From Leifsonia sp. Leaf264 (GTDB lineage: Bacteria > Actinomycetota > Actinomycetes > Actinomycetales > Microbacteriaceae), in assembly GCF_001422325.1 (NCBI RefSeq), contig NZ_LMMR01000001.1, forward strand, positions 1,047,887 through 1,090,986: a DNA stretch of 43,100 nucleotides. The letters are read 5' to 3'. Position numbers and translations under genes: made by a program. Below are positions 1-8,482 of this stretch, piece after piece; positions within the stretch are counted from its first letter, which is position 1, and each line of letters begins with the position of its first letter. The notes beneath the pieces were generated by a model. The model had not been told where the DNA came from and did no database searches. It was given only the letters and a program-made list of their open reading frames with translations.

Positions 1-1
1 A

Positions 2-397
2 GTGGCGAAGCTTGACCGGCTGGCACGCTCGCTCCGCGACGCCAGCGACATCGTCGATGAGCTCACTGCGAAACACGTCAAACTCAGCATCGGCGGGTCC
101 GTCCACGACCCACTCGACCCGGTCGGGAGGCTGCTGTTCAATGTGCTCGCGATGGTGGCTGAGTTTGAGTCGGACTTGATCCGAGCTCGCACTCGCGAAG
201 GCATGCAAGTTGCGAAAGCAAAGGGCCGGCTCCGCGGCAAGCAGCCGAAACTCTCGGTCCCCCAGCAGCGTCACCTCATGGAAGTCCACAACTCCGGTAC
301 TCACACCACAGCTGAGCTCGCCGAACTATTCAACGTCGCACGGTCGACCGTCTACAGAACTATCCAGCGTCAGACACACGCAAGGACAGGCGAGTAG
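2..397 (+). CDS. Serine recombinase (resolvase/invertase family), 5'-truncated by the window edge
   Basis: The frame is open from the first bases, so the gene begins upstream of the window. The visible start reads V-A-K-L-D-R-L-A-R-S, the family signature around the conserved Arg pair of the resolvase catalytic domain (usually near residues 65-75). The catalytic Ser domain itself is therefore missing from view. The middle part (FESDLIRARTREGM) is the long E helix, and GRLRGKQPKL leads into a C-terminal helix-turn-helix (TAELAELFNVARSTVYR). Small resolvases and invertases of this family cut and rejoin DNA through a Ser-DNA link in Tn3-type transposons, inversion systems and plasmid dimer resolution. 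A strong terminator follows at 461-498. Its presence suggests mobile DNA at this edge; which element it belongs to cannot be seen. Confidence 0.93.
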   Translation: MAKLDRLARSLRDASDIVDELTAKHVKLSIGGSVHDPLDPVGRLLFNVLAMVAEFESDLIRARTREGMQVAKAKGRLRGKQPKLSVPQQRHLMEVHNSGTHTTAELAELFNVARSTVYRTIQRQTHARTGE

Positions 398-460
398 ACG
401 AGGTGTGTCGCACGACGTTCTTGGTTAGACGTCTCTAGAGCGCCCCCAGAAGAGCCGCTA

Positions 461-498
461 GGGCGGTAGTTGTCAGGGAGGCAACTACCGCCCGTTTG
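461..498 (+). terminator. Rho-independent terminator after the recombinase
   Basis: A perfect 12-bp stem (GGGCGGTAGTTG at 461-472 with CAACTACCGCCC at 482-493) with a 9-nt loop is followed by GTTTGCTT. It lies 64 nt after the recombinase stop codon and is oriented to end that transcript. The T-tract is short but the stem is very stable. Confidence 0.8.
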
Positions 499-570
499 CT
501 TCGTGCGTCGTCTGCGCCTCAGTCAGTACGGCGGGCGCGGGGTGATGCCGCAGCCGGATCCCTCGCGGGG

Positions 571-1104
571 CTAGAGAGATTGATCGTCGACCTCCGTGAG
601 GCAATGCGCGACAACCCCTGCATGTCGATAGCGCGCCCATCCGTCGCCATCTGGCGCGTCCCACTGGAGACTGCTGCCGGCACGATTCAGACGGTCGTGC
701 TCATCCTTCGTGACCCAACACTTCTGGAGAAGCTGGTCGAAGATCGAGATCAGGTGTTCTGGAGAAGTGGCAGGGCCACCAGCGATCGGCGCATTGTGAG
801 TGTTCGATCTGGGGTCCGCCTGGCTTGGATCGACGATCTCTATGACGATTCGTTTGAACGGGATCACATGCTCCACAACTCTTTGACCACGCGGTAGCTG
901 AATCGCATCAATCGTCGCGAATGTGACGTCGTGAGCTTTGTCCAGTCCATGAAGAATCTGACGTAGACGACTCGGGTAGCCTCCCGACCCCTTCGACCAC
1001 AACCGGCCACCTGAGGCAAGGAGCGGACGAACCTCCGCTTCGATGAGGTCAAAAGCCTCGGTCGCGATCCGCATGCGGCGCTCATCGTCCCGCTTAGGGT
1101 CCAT
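571..1104 (-). CDS. Hypothetical protein (about 177 aa)
   Basis: The Met at 1104 (MDPKRDDERR) is chosen because a GAGG Shine-Dalgarno-like sequence lies just upstream; the frame stays open to 1161. The protein is soluble, with no signal peptide or membrane segment. Recognisable blocks are an EHVIPFKRI segment in the middle, an FDQLLQKCWVTKDEHDRL segment and a closing WDAPDGDGWARYRHAG motif. From memory this pattern (EHV-P, a V-T-K-E/D-E-D segment, then W-D...ARY) occurs in an uncharacterised bacterial family, but no function can be assigned. It stands alone between two plus-strand terminators and is convergent with the recombinase. The lack of operon partners and the position beside a recombinase suggest cargo of a mobile region. 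Confidence 0.6.
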   Translation of the reverse strand: MDPKRDDERRMRIATEAFDLIEAEVRPLLASGGRLWSKGSGGYPSRLRQILHGLDKAHDVTFATIDAIQLPRGQRVVEHVIPFKRIVIEIVDPSQADPRSNTHNAPIAGGPATSPEHLISIFDQLLQKCWVTKDEHDRLNRAGSSLQWDAPDGDGWARYRHAGVVAHCLTEVDDQSL

Positions 1105-1210
1105 TGCGCGATCCTCGCACCGATTCGGCCCTGCAGTCCACCCAAAGTGCGGTGACCGCATACGGATCTCTCAGTGCGATCGGATTAGAGGCTGGTGTGT
1201 ATCCAGTTGG

Positions 1211-1262
1211 GAAGAGGAGGCTCACCCTATGGAATCGGGGTGAAGCCTCCTCTTCATTTTTC
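1211..1262 (+). terminator. Strong rho-independent terminator with no obvious gene ahead of it
   Basis: GAAGAGGAGGCT at 1211-1222 pairs with AGCCTCCTCTTC at 1244-1255. An inner CACCC/GGGGTG stem lengthens it, and the T-rich tract ATTTTTCATTT follows. The T-tract lies only on the plus-strand side, although both neighbouring genes are on the minus strand. It may end an unseen plus-strand RNA, or block plus-strand readthrough into the hydrolase operon. Confidence 0.75.
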
Positions 1263-1277
1263 ATTTGGTAGATGACG

Positions 1278-2111
1278 CTAGCGTGCTGCCTTCTCGATGA
1301 GGCTGAGCACATCCAGGGGGTGGCTCAGCATCGGTACGTGCGAGCTCTTGATCTCGACTGTGGTGGCACCCGCTCGTGCTGCCATCGCTCGTTCCGCTTC
1401 GGGTGGGATGATCCGGTCATTGCTCGCGACCATGTACCAGCTCGGAATGGACTCCCACGCGGCCGGCCCGGAGGGCGTCACCAGGGACGCCAACGCTCCG
1501 GGGCGCTGCGACGCGGCCATACCCTGCGCGATGATCTTCGGGAGATCCTGTGCGAAGAGTTGTGGGAAGAACGCCGGATCGATGTACGCATCGCCGTCAC
1601 CTTCTGTCGCTCCCGGGAACGGGCGGAGGACGAGATGGTCGATGACGTCCGTGTGTCCGCCGCCGAGTGCATTCGCCGCTTGGACCGACTCGCCTTCAGC
1701 CAACGCGTAAGCGGCGATGTAGACGAGCGATTTCACGTTCGGGTTTCCGGTCGCAGCGTTGGAGATGACGGCCCCGCCGTAGGAGTGGCCGACGAGGACG
1801 ATCGGGCCGGTGATGGTGCTGAGGAACTGCCGCAGGTACTCGCCGTCGTACGCCGGCCCGCGCAGCGGGTTGGAGAACGCGATCACGGGATAGCCCTTGA
1901 GCTGGAGGGCTGTTGCGACCGGGGTCCAGCCGCTCGAGTCAGCGAAGGCCCCGTGGACGAGGACGATGGTCGGCTTCGCAGCCTTGGCTGCCGCCACGAC
2001 CGCTGGTGCTTTGGTTTCGTTCTGGGCGACGGCCGGCGCCGCGAAGCCGGCGAGGACGAGGGCGGCGGCCGCCGCGAGGGCGATGAGCCCTCGTCGTTTG
2101 TTGCGGATCAT
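1278..2111 (-). CDS. Secreted alpha/beta hydrolase (esterase-like)
   Basis: The start at 2111 is chosen because GAAGGGA lies 6 nt upstream and the protein then opens with a textbook Sec signal: MIRNKRR, a hydrophobic stretch, and A-P-A-V-A-Q near residue 29. The mature part is an alpha/beta-hydrolase: oxyanion segment LVHGAFADSSGW, nucleophile elbow GHSYGG, acid ASNDRIIP and catalytic His in SSHVPMLSHP. Length is 277 aa, normal for the small esterase/hydroxynitrile-lyase-like subgroup. It is the last gene of a four-gene minus-strand operon, 55 bp after the metallo-hydrolase gene, and would act outside the membrane. The substrate cannot be told from sequence; ester or lactone hydrolysis is likely. 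Confidence 0.88.
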   Translation of the reverse strand: MIRNKRRGLIALAAAAALVLAGFAAPAVAQNETKAPAVVAAAKAAKPTIVLVHGAFADSSGWTPVATALQLKGYPVIAFSNPLRGPAYDGEYLRQFLSTITGPIVLVGHSYGGAVISNAATGNPNVKSLVYIAAYALAEGESVQAANALGGGHTDVIDHLVLRPFPGATEGDGDAYIDPAFFPQLFAQDLPKIIAQGMAASQRPGALASLVTPSGPAAWESIPSWYMVASNDRIIPPEAERAMAARAGATTVEIKSSHVPMLSHPLDVLSLIEKAAR

Positions 2112-2166
2112 GAGTGTTCCCTTCGATGGTGGAGTCGGGTGTTTCGGGTGACCTCGGCGGGGTGGG

Positions 2167-2946
2167 TCAGACGTCGACCGGTTGACCGTCGGGGAGCCAG
2201 CGGATGCGTGAACGGATGTCGGGTGGGGCTGTGGCGACGGCTGAGCACATCCCCTTCTCACCGTCTCGGAAGTGGGACCAGCCGTCGTAGTGAGCAGGGA
2301 TAGCAACGCGTGGATCGATCTCGGCGATGAGTCGCACTGCGTCTGCGCCCGTCATCGTGTACTTGAGCGGTCCGGTCGCGGGGAACCCCACTCCGCCGGC
2401 GTTGACGATCGCGACATCGACATCGAGTTCCACGGCTGTGCGGCGGAGGGCCGGGTAGAGGACGGAGTCGCCGGTAATCCACAGTGCGACCCGAGCCTGT
2501 CCAGGTCTGCGGATAGCGAAGCCGATGACGTCACCGACGATTGGGTGGCTGAACACTGGGCCGTGCCGGCACGGGGTCGCGGTGACTTCCAGCGGCGCCT
2601 TCCCGTCGGTTTCGATCCGGATGCTCTCGCCCGCTGTGAGGCCGTGGGCATGCGGCATCGCGAGGCGCTTCGCGCCGCTCGAAGTCGTGATCACATGCGT
2701 CGCGGAAGGCAGTACAGCGCGGCCGGCCGTGTCGAGGTTGTCGGCGTGATGGTCGTGACTGACCAGGATCAGGTCGATCCGGCCGAGGCTCGAGGCGGTG
2801 ACGGCCGGTCCGCGGGTTTTGACGCTGGAGGTACCCAGCGCGAAAGGGTATCTCCTGCCCGGCGGGTCGAAGGTCGGGTCGATGAGGATCCGCCATCCGT
2901 CCAGCTCGACGAAGATGCTCGGCCCGCCGATCCTGGTCATACGCAT
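2167..2946 (-). CDS. Metallo-beta-lactamase-fold hydrolase (UlaG-like)
   Basis: 259 aa. The metal site motif HDHHAD lies at residues 64-69 (SHDHHADN). Further expected ligands are the His in TPCRHGP, the Asp in TGDS and the His in IPAHYDGWSHF near the C-terminus. This layout is typical of UlaG-like/YtnP-type MBL-fold hydrolases, which open lactones, phosphodiesters or other esters using one or two metal ions. No signal peptide is seen, so it is cytoplasmic. A GAGGATCC stretch sits a few bases before the ATG at 2946. The gene is 32 bp downstream of the second hydrolase and 55 bp upstream of the secreted hydrolase, so all are probably co-transcribed. The specific reaction is not deducible. Confidence 0.87.
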   Translation of the reverse strand: MRMTRIGGPSIFVELDGWRILIDPTFDPPGRRYPFALGTSSVKTRGPAVTASSLGRIDLILVSHDHHADNLDTAGRAVLPSATHVITTSSGAKRLAMPHAHGLTAGESIRIETDGKAPLEVTATPCRHGPVFSHPIVGDVIGFAIRRPGQARVALWITGDSVLYPALRRTAVELDVDVAIVNAGGVGFPATGPLKYTMTGADAVRLIAEIDPRVAIPAHYDGWSHFRDGEKGMCSAVATAPPDIRSRIRWLPDGQPVDV

Positions 2947-2978
2947 GTCGGATCCTCACCGCTTCGCCGGCTGGGCAG

Positions 2979-3830
2979 TCAGCTTGCCGGCGTGCCAGCG
3001 ATAGCGGCCGTTCGGGCGTTGGTCAGCGCCCAATCGAGGGCGTAGTCAGCGACGGCCTCCCAGCCGGGTGCCGCACAGGTCCAGTGGTCGCGGCCGGGGA
3101 ACTCGTGGTAGTCGGTGACGGACGGGCCGGCCGCATAGTGCTTGGCGTTGGACTTGTTCACGGACGGCGGCATGATGTGGTCGAGTTCGCCGCCGATGAA
3201 AAGCAGCGGCGCACGGTCGGCGGTGTAGTCCACCCACGTCTCTTGGTGGCCCGGCTTGTAGTTGGCGATGAGGCCGTAGGCCCACACCCAGTTGCCGGGT
3301 GCGCCGATCGCGTAGCGTTCCCAGGCGGCGTCGGAGTCCTCTCGGGAGAGCGTGTTGGTGAACGCGTAGTGGAACTCCTCCTGAGTGAACGCGACCGCCT
3401 TGTGCCGGTTTGCCGGGTTCTTCAACGCAGGGAACAGCGACTTCACCTGCGACAGCGGGCTTAACCGAACTCCTTCAGTTGGCGCCGAGTCCACGACGAC
3501 AGCGGACACGCCGAGCCCCCTGGCGAGGAGCAGCTGGGTGAGGGTGCCGCCGAAGGAGTGGCCCATGATGATCGGCGGCTTCGGCAGGGCCTCGATCTGC
3601 GAGGCAATGTGATCGACGGTTTCGGGGACGGTGAGCTTGGCGATGATGTCGGGGTTCTCGCGTAGCGCTTCGACCTCGATCTCGAACCCCGGGTAAGCGG
3701 GAGTAAGTACGGTGTACCCCTTGGCTTCGAAGCGTGCTTTCCAGCCTTCCCAGCTGCGGGGTGTCATCCACAGTCCGTGCACGAGCACGATGGTGTCGGG
3801 GGTGTCGGGGGTGTCTGATTCTTCGGTCAT
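2979..3830 (-). CDS. Alpha/beta hydrolase
   Basis: The start at 3830 (MTEESDTPDTPD) is preferred over longer frames because GAAAGGAACC lies just ahead of it. The 283-aa protein shows IVLVHGLWMTPRSWEGW (oxyanion region), GHSFGG (nucleophile), GGELDHIMPP (acid) and FPGRDHW (catalytic His). There is no signal peptide. These features fit soluble esterases and lyases of the alpha/beta-hydrolase fold. It starts 25 bp after the haloperoxidase-like gene and belongs to the same operon. Having three alpha/beta hydrolases plus an MBL-fold enzyme in one operon suggests stepwise breakdown or detoxification of an ester, lactone or haloaromatic compound; that is inference. Confidence 0.88.
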   Translation of the reverse strand: MTEESDTPDTPDTIVLVHGLWMTPRSWEGWKARFEAKGYTVLTPAYPGFEIEVEALRENPDIIAKLTVPETVDHIASQIEALPKPPIIMGHSFGGTLTQLLLARGLGVSAVVVDSAPTEGVRLSPLSQVKSLFPALKNPANRHKAVAFTQEEFHYAFTNTLSREDSDAAWERYAIGAPGNWVWAYGLIANYKPGHQETWVDYTADRAPLLFIGGELDHIMPPSVNKSNAKHYAAGPSVTDYHEFPGRDHWTCAAPGWEAVADYALDWALTNARTAAIAGTPAS

Positions 3831-3855
3831 GATGAGGTTCCTTTCGGGTGGGGGC

Positions 3856-4680
3856 TCAGGAGTCGATGAAGGCGAGCAGGTCGGCGTGGAGGCGGTCGCG
3901 TGCGGTATCTGGCAGGCCGTGGGCGCCACCCTCGTAGACGATCAACTGAGCATCTGGAATGAGCTGGACGGAGAGTTTTCCCGCTACCTCGAACGGAACG
4001 ATCTGGTCGTCATCGCCATGGATGATCAGGGTTGGAACATCGATCTTGGCAAGGTCGGGACGGAAGTCCGTTGCCGAGAACGCGGCAATGCACTGATACG
4101 CGTTGCGGGTTCCGGATGCCAGACCTTGGAGCCAGAACGCGTCGCGGGTGCCCTGCGGCACGCCTCCGGTGCGGTTGTTGCCGAAGAACGGACCGTCGGC
4201 GAGATCCCGGTACAGCTGCGAGCGGTTCGCTGACTCGCCGCTCCGGATCGCGTCGAAGGTCTCGACGGGAAGGCCCCCTGGGTTGTCGTCGGTGCGAACC
4301 ATCATCGGCGGGACCGCGGACACGAGCACGACCTTCGCGACGCGCTCGCTACCGTGCCGGCCGAGATAGTGGGCGACCTCGCCGCCGCCGGTGGAGTGTC
4401 CGACGAGAGTGAGGCCGGTCAAGTCGAGATGACCGATCAGACAGGCAAGGTCGTCTGCGTAGGTGTCCATCTCGTTCCCGGCCCACGTCTGAGTGGATCG
4501 CCCGTGACCGCGACGGTCGTGCGCGACGGCGCGGTGCCCATGTTCGGCCAGGAACAAGGCTGCCGCCTCCCATGCATCCGAGTTCAGAGGCCAGCCGTGG
4601 CTGAGAAGGACGGGTGAACCTTCGGTTCCCCAGTCCTTGTAAAAGATTTGGGCACCGTCATCAGTTGTCACGTACGGCAT
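3856..4680 (-). CDS. Alpha/beta hydrolase of the non-heme chloroperoxidase (bromoperoxidase-esterase) type
   Basis: 274 aa, exactly the usual length of cofactor-free haloperoxidases/perhydrolases. The motifs are classic: YKDWG near the N-terminus, [21 protein letters not shown], nucleophile elbow GHSTGG, acid HGDDDQIVP and final His in GGAHGLPDT. Family members hydrolyse esters and can form peracids with carboxylate and H2O2; the halogenation activity is a side reaction. GGAGGAACACC precedes the ATG, an excellent ribosome-binding site. It is the first gene of the four-gene minus-strand operon and diverges from the LuxR gene across about 155 bp, so the two probably share a control region. Confidence 0.93.
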   Translation of the reverse strand: MPYVTTDDGAQIFYKDWGTEGSPVLLSHGWPLNSDAWEAAALFLAEHGHRAVAHDRRGHGRSTQTWAGNEMDTYADDLACLIGHLDLTGLTLVGHSTGGGEVAHYLGRHGSERVAKVVLVSAVPPMMVRTDDNPGGLPVETFDAIRSGESANRSQLYRDLADGPFFGNNRTGGVPQGTRDAFWLQGLASGTRNAYQCIAAFSATDFRPDLAKIDVPTLIIHGDDDQIVPFEVAGKLSVQLIPDAQLIVYEGGAHGLPDTARDRLHADLLAFIDS

Positions 4681-4768
4681 GGTGTTCCTCCAGCGGCTCG
4701 GATGAGCTCATGGTTCCCCGTGGGGGTACTCGGCCGCACCACGTGATGCTCGTAGTCCCCGGAGGCGG

Positions 4769-4795
4769 TGTGAGACGAGCGCTACGCGTTTCACA
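4769..4795. promoter_or_regulatory. Candidate operator in the divergent hydrolase/LuxR control region
   Basis: The intergenic region contains the inverted repeat TGTGA (4769-4773) and TCACA (4791-4795), 17 bases apart, just ahead of a TATAAC hexamer at 4822. Its placement between two divergent genes suits binding of the LuxR dimer or another regulator. The arms are short and could be chance. Confidence 0.3.
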
Positions 4796-4821
4796 ACTCT
4801 TTCGCGCGTGATGACGGTCGG

Positions 4822-4835
4822 TATAACTTGATCCC
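4822..4835 (+). promoter_or_regulatory. Candidate -10 box for a leaderless LuxR transcript
   Basis: TATAAC at 4822-4827 is followed by 8 bases and then ATT-GAC-GCG in the LuxR frame. Transcription would start at or near that ATT. The same -10-to-start distance is seen before serC and other genes here. No convincing -35 is visible. Confidence 0.4.
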
Positions 4836-7568
4836 ATTGACGCGACCGATCTGCTGGGGCGTGCGGCCGAACTCGAGCGGGTCCGCACGCTCTTCTCCGC
4901 TGCCCGAAACGCCGTTGGCGGGGCGACGCTCATCGAGGGGGAACCAGGAATCGGTAAAACGGCCCTGATCGAAGCGGCGCTGCGGGGACACGAGTCCATG
5001 CGGGTAATCCGCGTGCAGGGTGTCGAGGTGGAAGCGCAGATCGCCTTCGGGGCCTTGCAGCGCATCGGGCGACCGCTGGCGAAGTTCGCGTCGGACATAC
5101 CCGAGAACCAGCGTGCGGCCCTCCGTGTGGCGGTAGGACTTGACGAAGGACCGCCGCCCGAATTGCCACTCGTCGGCTTGGGTGCCCTGTCCTTGCTGGC
5201 ACGCGCTGGCGACGATCAACCAACCGTCTGCATCATCGACGACGCTCACCACCTCGATCAGGAAAGCTTGCTCGCTCTCGGGTTCGTCGCGCGCCGACTG
5301 TCCGCCGAATCGGTGGTCCTCCTGTTTGCCTCACGACCCGGCGACGTCGTCGCGAGCTCGCTCGCCAGTGTTCCTCGGCTCGAACTCGGCGGTCTGGATG
5401 CCGCCTCAGCATCAGCGCTGCTGCGCCAGAAGGTACGCGGCAACCTCGACCCGACCGTCGTGCTCGAGTACGTCACGTACACCGGCGGAAACCCATTGGC
5501 ACTACGGGAGATTGCCTCGGAGAGGACGGCCGAAGAACTGACCGCATCCGCAATCGGGCACTCGCCGATCCCGATCGGCCGCCACCTCGAACAGCTCTAC
5601 ACCCAGCGCATCGAAACACTGCCCGAGCCCACCAGAGCGTGGCTCCTGCTTGCAGCGGCGGAATCCACCGGTGACAGCGCCGCGGTGCAAGCGGCCGCGC
5701 GGGCGAGGGGCATCCCCGCGCATGCCTCCAGCCCTGCGGAGCAGATCGATTTCGTCACGGTGGTGCATGGGTCGATCCGGTTCCGGCATCCGTTGATCCG
5801 TTCCGCCATCTACCTCAGTGCCGCAGAACGTGATCGGCTCAGCGCGCATCACGCCTTATCGGCTTACGCCCGGGACAATGATCGACCTGACTTGGCGGCA
5901 TGGCACGCGGCCGCGGCGACTCCAGGGCCTGACCAGGCGGTATCCGATCAAGTCGCGGATGCCGCCGGTATCGCAGGATCTCGCGGCGGAATGCTCTCCC
6001 GCGCGCACCTGCTGGGCCGCGCAGCCGAACTCACGCCGGACCCGGCTCTCCGGAGCGAACGTTACATCGCGGCAGCAGAAGCATGCCTGAGCGCGGGCGC
6101 AGCTACTCTTGCGCTGCAGATGCTCTCGAATGCCGATTCAGACCGACTCGATGATGTCGGGATAGGACGAACACTCATCGTCGAGGCCATGTGCGGCCTG
6201 TTCTTGTCCGAATCCGTCGCGCTTCGCGGCGGAATGGCAAAGCTCATCCATGCCGCCGACCTGATGGAACAGTCAGCACCTGACCTCGCCCAACACGCGC
6301 TGCTGTTGGCGATGAACTCGGCAACCGGGCAAGAGGACCGTGCCACAGGGGCCAACGTGCTCGACCTCGCCAAGAAGATGAGAGACGTGTCCTCGGGAGA
6401 CCACACCACCGCAGCCGTCCTGGAGGCAGTCAGCTCATTCATTCTGGACCCGTATCCCGTCGCAGTCCCACATCTACGCCGCGCGGTCGCCGCACTCGAT
6501 GCCTTGGACGACGCTCGCGTAATCGAGTTCACGTTCGCGGTGACTGTGCCGACCATTGCCCTCTGGGACTGGAACGCGGCATCTCGGCTTCTCGGACGGG
6601 TTGTTCGAATCGGCCGTGAAACAGGCGCACTCAGAGCAGTCGACAGCGCTCTCTGGATTCTCAGCGCCGTCGAGATGACACGCGGCGACCCGGCCCTCGC
6701 CAGCCTGTACCTCGAGCAGGCGGCCGAACTACGACGCGCTCTCGGATCCTTGGATGAGCTCGCCGTCAACGCGGCGCTGCTTGCGTGGCAGGGAACCCCT
6801 TCATCCCTTGTCGAACAGGTCAGCTACGCCCTCAATGAAGCAGGCTGGGGCGGTATCGCTCGGATGGCAACCGGTGCGATCGCCACACAGGAGATCGCGG
6901 CCGGCGAATACGCGCCAGCCTTCGAACGGCTCACACCCATCGTTCGTCACCCCTTCCTTCAGGCTACGTTCCATCAGATCCCAGAATTCGTCGAAGCGGC
7001 CGTCCGAAGCGGGAATCGACCCGCAGCTTTGGAAGCCGCCAAAGCGCTCGACATGTACGCCGTGTCAAGCGAATCGCCCGTCGCCCGCGGGTTCATGGAA
7101 CGATCCCACGCTCTGCTCGCAGAGGCCGATCAAGCAGAAGCGCTGTTCCGTGCATCGATTCGGAGTTTCCATGGCGTCGGACATCGCGGCGACAGCGCAC
7201 GATCACGGCTGCTTTACGGCGAATGGCTGCGCCGAGTACGCCGCCGATCCGACGCCCGCATCGAACTTGAGGGCGCGCTGCGCGCGTTCAGCATCGCGGG
7301 TGCAACGGCATTCGCAGAGCGAGCACGTCGCGAACTGCGCGCAACGGGCGCGACTGTAGTCGATCGGCCCAAGGTGAATCCGACCCTGACGCCCCAGGAA
7401 GATGAAGTTGCCCGCCTTGCTGCCAGCGGAGCGACCAACGCCGAGATCGGCGCCACCCTGTTCATCAGCGCCAACACCGTCGATTACCACCTCCGCAAGG
7501 TGTTCCGAAAACTCGAGATCACATCCCGCCGCCAACTCATGGACTATCTCCGCGACCTCACATTGTGA
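4836..7568 (+). CDS. LuxR-family ATP-binding transcriptional regulator (LAL/MalT-like), start codon uncertain
   Basis: The protein has about 910 aa. An AAA-type NTPase comes first: LLGRAAELERV, Walker A G-E-P-G-I-G-K-T at bases 4938-4961, Walker B CIIDDAHHLD. A long helical-repeat middle follows, then a C-terminal LuxR helix-turn-helix (LTPQEDEVARLAASG, then NTVDYHLRKVFRKL). The first ATG in frame is at 4998, after Walker A, so it cannot be the real start. Between the in-frame stop at 4824 and 4998 there is no ATG, GTG or TTG. The start is therefore an unusual codon (ATT 4836 or CTG 4851), or a one-base frameshift separates the domain from the ATG at 4811. LAL regulators sense a ligand through the middle domain and activate promoters. 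The divergent hydrolase operon is the likely target. Confidence 0.85.
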   Translation: MDATDLLGRAAELERVRTLFSAARNAVGGATLIEGEPGIGKTALIEAALRGHESMRVIRVQGVEVEAQIAFGALQRIGRPLAKFASDIPENQRAALRVAVGLDEGPPPELPLVGLGALSLLARAGDDQPTVCIIDDAHHLDQESLLALGFVARRLSAESVVLLFASRPGDVVASSLASVPRLELGGLDAASASALLRQKVRGNLDPTVVLEYVTYTGGNPLALREIASERTAEELTASAIGHSPIPIGRHLEQLYTQRIETLPEPTRAWLLLAAAESTGDSAAVQAAARARGIPAHASSPAEQIDFVTVVHGSIRFRHPLIRSAIYLSAAERDRLSAHHALSAYARDNDRPDLAAWHAAAATPGPDQAVSDQVADAAGIAGSRGGMLSRAHLLGRAAELTPDPALRSERYIAAAEACLSAGAATLALQMLSNADSDRLDDVGIGRTLIVEAMCGLFLSESVALRGGMAKLIHAADLMEQSAPDLAQHALLLAMNSATGQEDRATGANVLDLAKKMRDVSSGDHTTAAVLEAVSSFILDPYPVAVPHLRRAVAALDALDDARVIEFTFAVTVPTIALWDWNAASRLLGRVVRIGRETGALRAVDSALWILSAVEMTRGDPALASLYLEQAAELRRALGSLDELAVNAALLAWQGTPSSLVEQVSYALNEAGWGGIARMATGAIATQEIAAGEYAPAFERLTPIVRHPFLQATFHQIPEFVEAAVRSGNRPAALEAAKALDMYAVSSESPVARGFMERSHALLAEADQAEALFRASIRSFHGVGHRGDSARSRLLYGEWLRRVRRRSDARIELEGALRAFSIAGATAFAERARRELRATGATVVDRPKVNPTLTPQEDEVARLAASGATNAEIGATLFISANTVDYHLRKVFRKLEITSRRQLMDYLRDLTL

Positions 7569-7632
7569 CCGCAAGCAGCGTGGCCCCTATGCCGTCCAAG
7601 TTCCAAAATCGGAGCCCTCTCAACCCCTTCCG

Positions 7633-7653
7633 CCCGATCACAAGGTGATCGGG
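7633..7653 (+). terminator. Hairpin after the LuxR gene
   Basis: CCCGATCAC and GTGATCGGG form a perfect 9-bp stem with the loop AAG, 65 bases past the LuxR stop. No T-tract follows, so termination efficiency is uncertain. The rest of 7569-7870 has no credible gene, only an imperfect direct repeat at 7706-7754. Confidence 0.45.
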
Positions 7654-7705
7654 TCGCATCGAAGCGGAATCTGGACAGGGCGCGCGCCGACGCTGCGGAT
7701 CCACC

Positions 7706-7754
7706 TCGGATGTCCGCTGAAGGATCCGCTTCCGGACGTCCGCTGACGGACCGC
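7706..7754 (+). repeat. Imperfect direct repeat, two units of about 24 bp
   Basis: The two units lie at 7706-7729 and 7732-7754. Both contain GTCCGCTGA followed by GGATCCGC or GGACCGC. They differ at several positions, so the duplication is old or the match reflects a repeated binding motif. The repeat sits in a gap between the LuxR gene and the converging membrane-protein gene. Confidence 0.5.
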
Positions 7755-7870
7755 CATGCGGTCGCGATGTATTGGAGATTCGCCGAAGATCATGGGCCAA
7801 GCAAGCGCGAAGGGCCTGAGACACGGCGAAGGCCAAACGCAAGTGGTCAGGTTGGCCCACCGGGACGAAG

Positions 7871-8482
7871 TCAGACTCCAGGAGCGTTACGAGAGTGGCG
7901 CCGTCCTTCTTCAATGCCGAAGTAGATCCGGACAGACTTCGCAAGCAAATCCGAGTGCTCCGCAAGGTCGTGCTGCGGTGTGAAGGTGTCTTCAGAGGTA
8001 CTAGCTCGAACAACCGCCGCGGCGAGCTCCCAGTGCCTCTCAACGGTATCGCGAACACTCGGCGGAGCAACGAGCGCGAGCTGATCACATTCATGCGATA
8101 GTGCTTCGAACGCGTCCATGAAGGCGTTCAACGCCGGCTGCGCAATGGTTGGGTAGCCAATGGACTCGCCCCTCTTTTGCTGATCGAGCATCACCTCAGT
8201 CTGGGCTCGTTCGGCCGTGTGGAAGTCAGCCGCCGCCGACCGAAGCTGCTTAGTCAGGGTGATCACATTCGACGTGTGATTGAGCAGGTTCTCGTCCCAA
8301 CGCTCGAGCCGCTCGCGTTCTGCCTTCCGCTTCTCAGCACGCTGGTTGAAGAGATAACCCAAGGTGACACCCGCGAGTGTGAAAAAGCCTGTCAGTACCC
8401 ACCCGAGCCAATCGAGGTTAGGTCCACTCCCTACCACCTGAATGAGAATCGGCGTCGGGGTCGGCGTCGGTGGCATGACCAC
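7871..8482 (-). CDS. Hypothetical one-pass membrane protein
   Basis: 203 aa. A short Pro/Thr-rich N-terminus (PPTPTPTP) is followed by one hydrophobic helix at about residues 25-45 (WLGWVLTGFFTLAGVTLGYLF). A charged, coiled-coil-like segment (NQRAEKRKAERERLERWDE) follows, then a helical cytoplasmic domain. The arrangement resembles many uncharacterised phage- or island-encoded proteins with a membrane anchor and helical tail. The second in-frame ATG at 8476 is an equally possible start. It is convergent with the LuxR gene and has no operon partner. I do not recognise the family and assign no function. Confidence 0.65.
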   Translation of the reverse strand: MVMPPTPTPTPILIQVVGSGPNLDWLGWVLTGFFTLAGVTLGYLFNQRAEKRKAERERLERWDENLLNHTSNVITLTKQLRSAAADFHTAERAQTEVMLDQQKRGESIGYPTIAQPALNAFMDAFEALSHECDQLALVAPPSVRDTVERHWELAAAVVRASTSEDTFTPQHDLAEHSDLLAKSVRIYFGIEEGRRHSRNAPGV

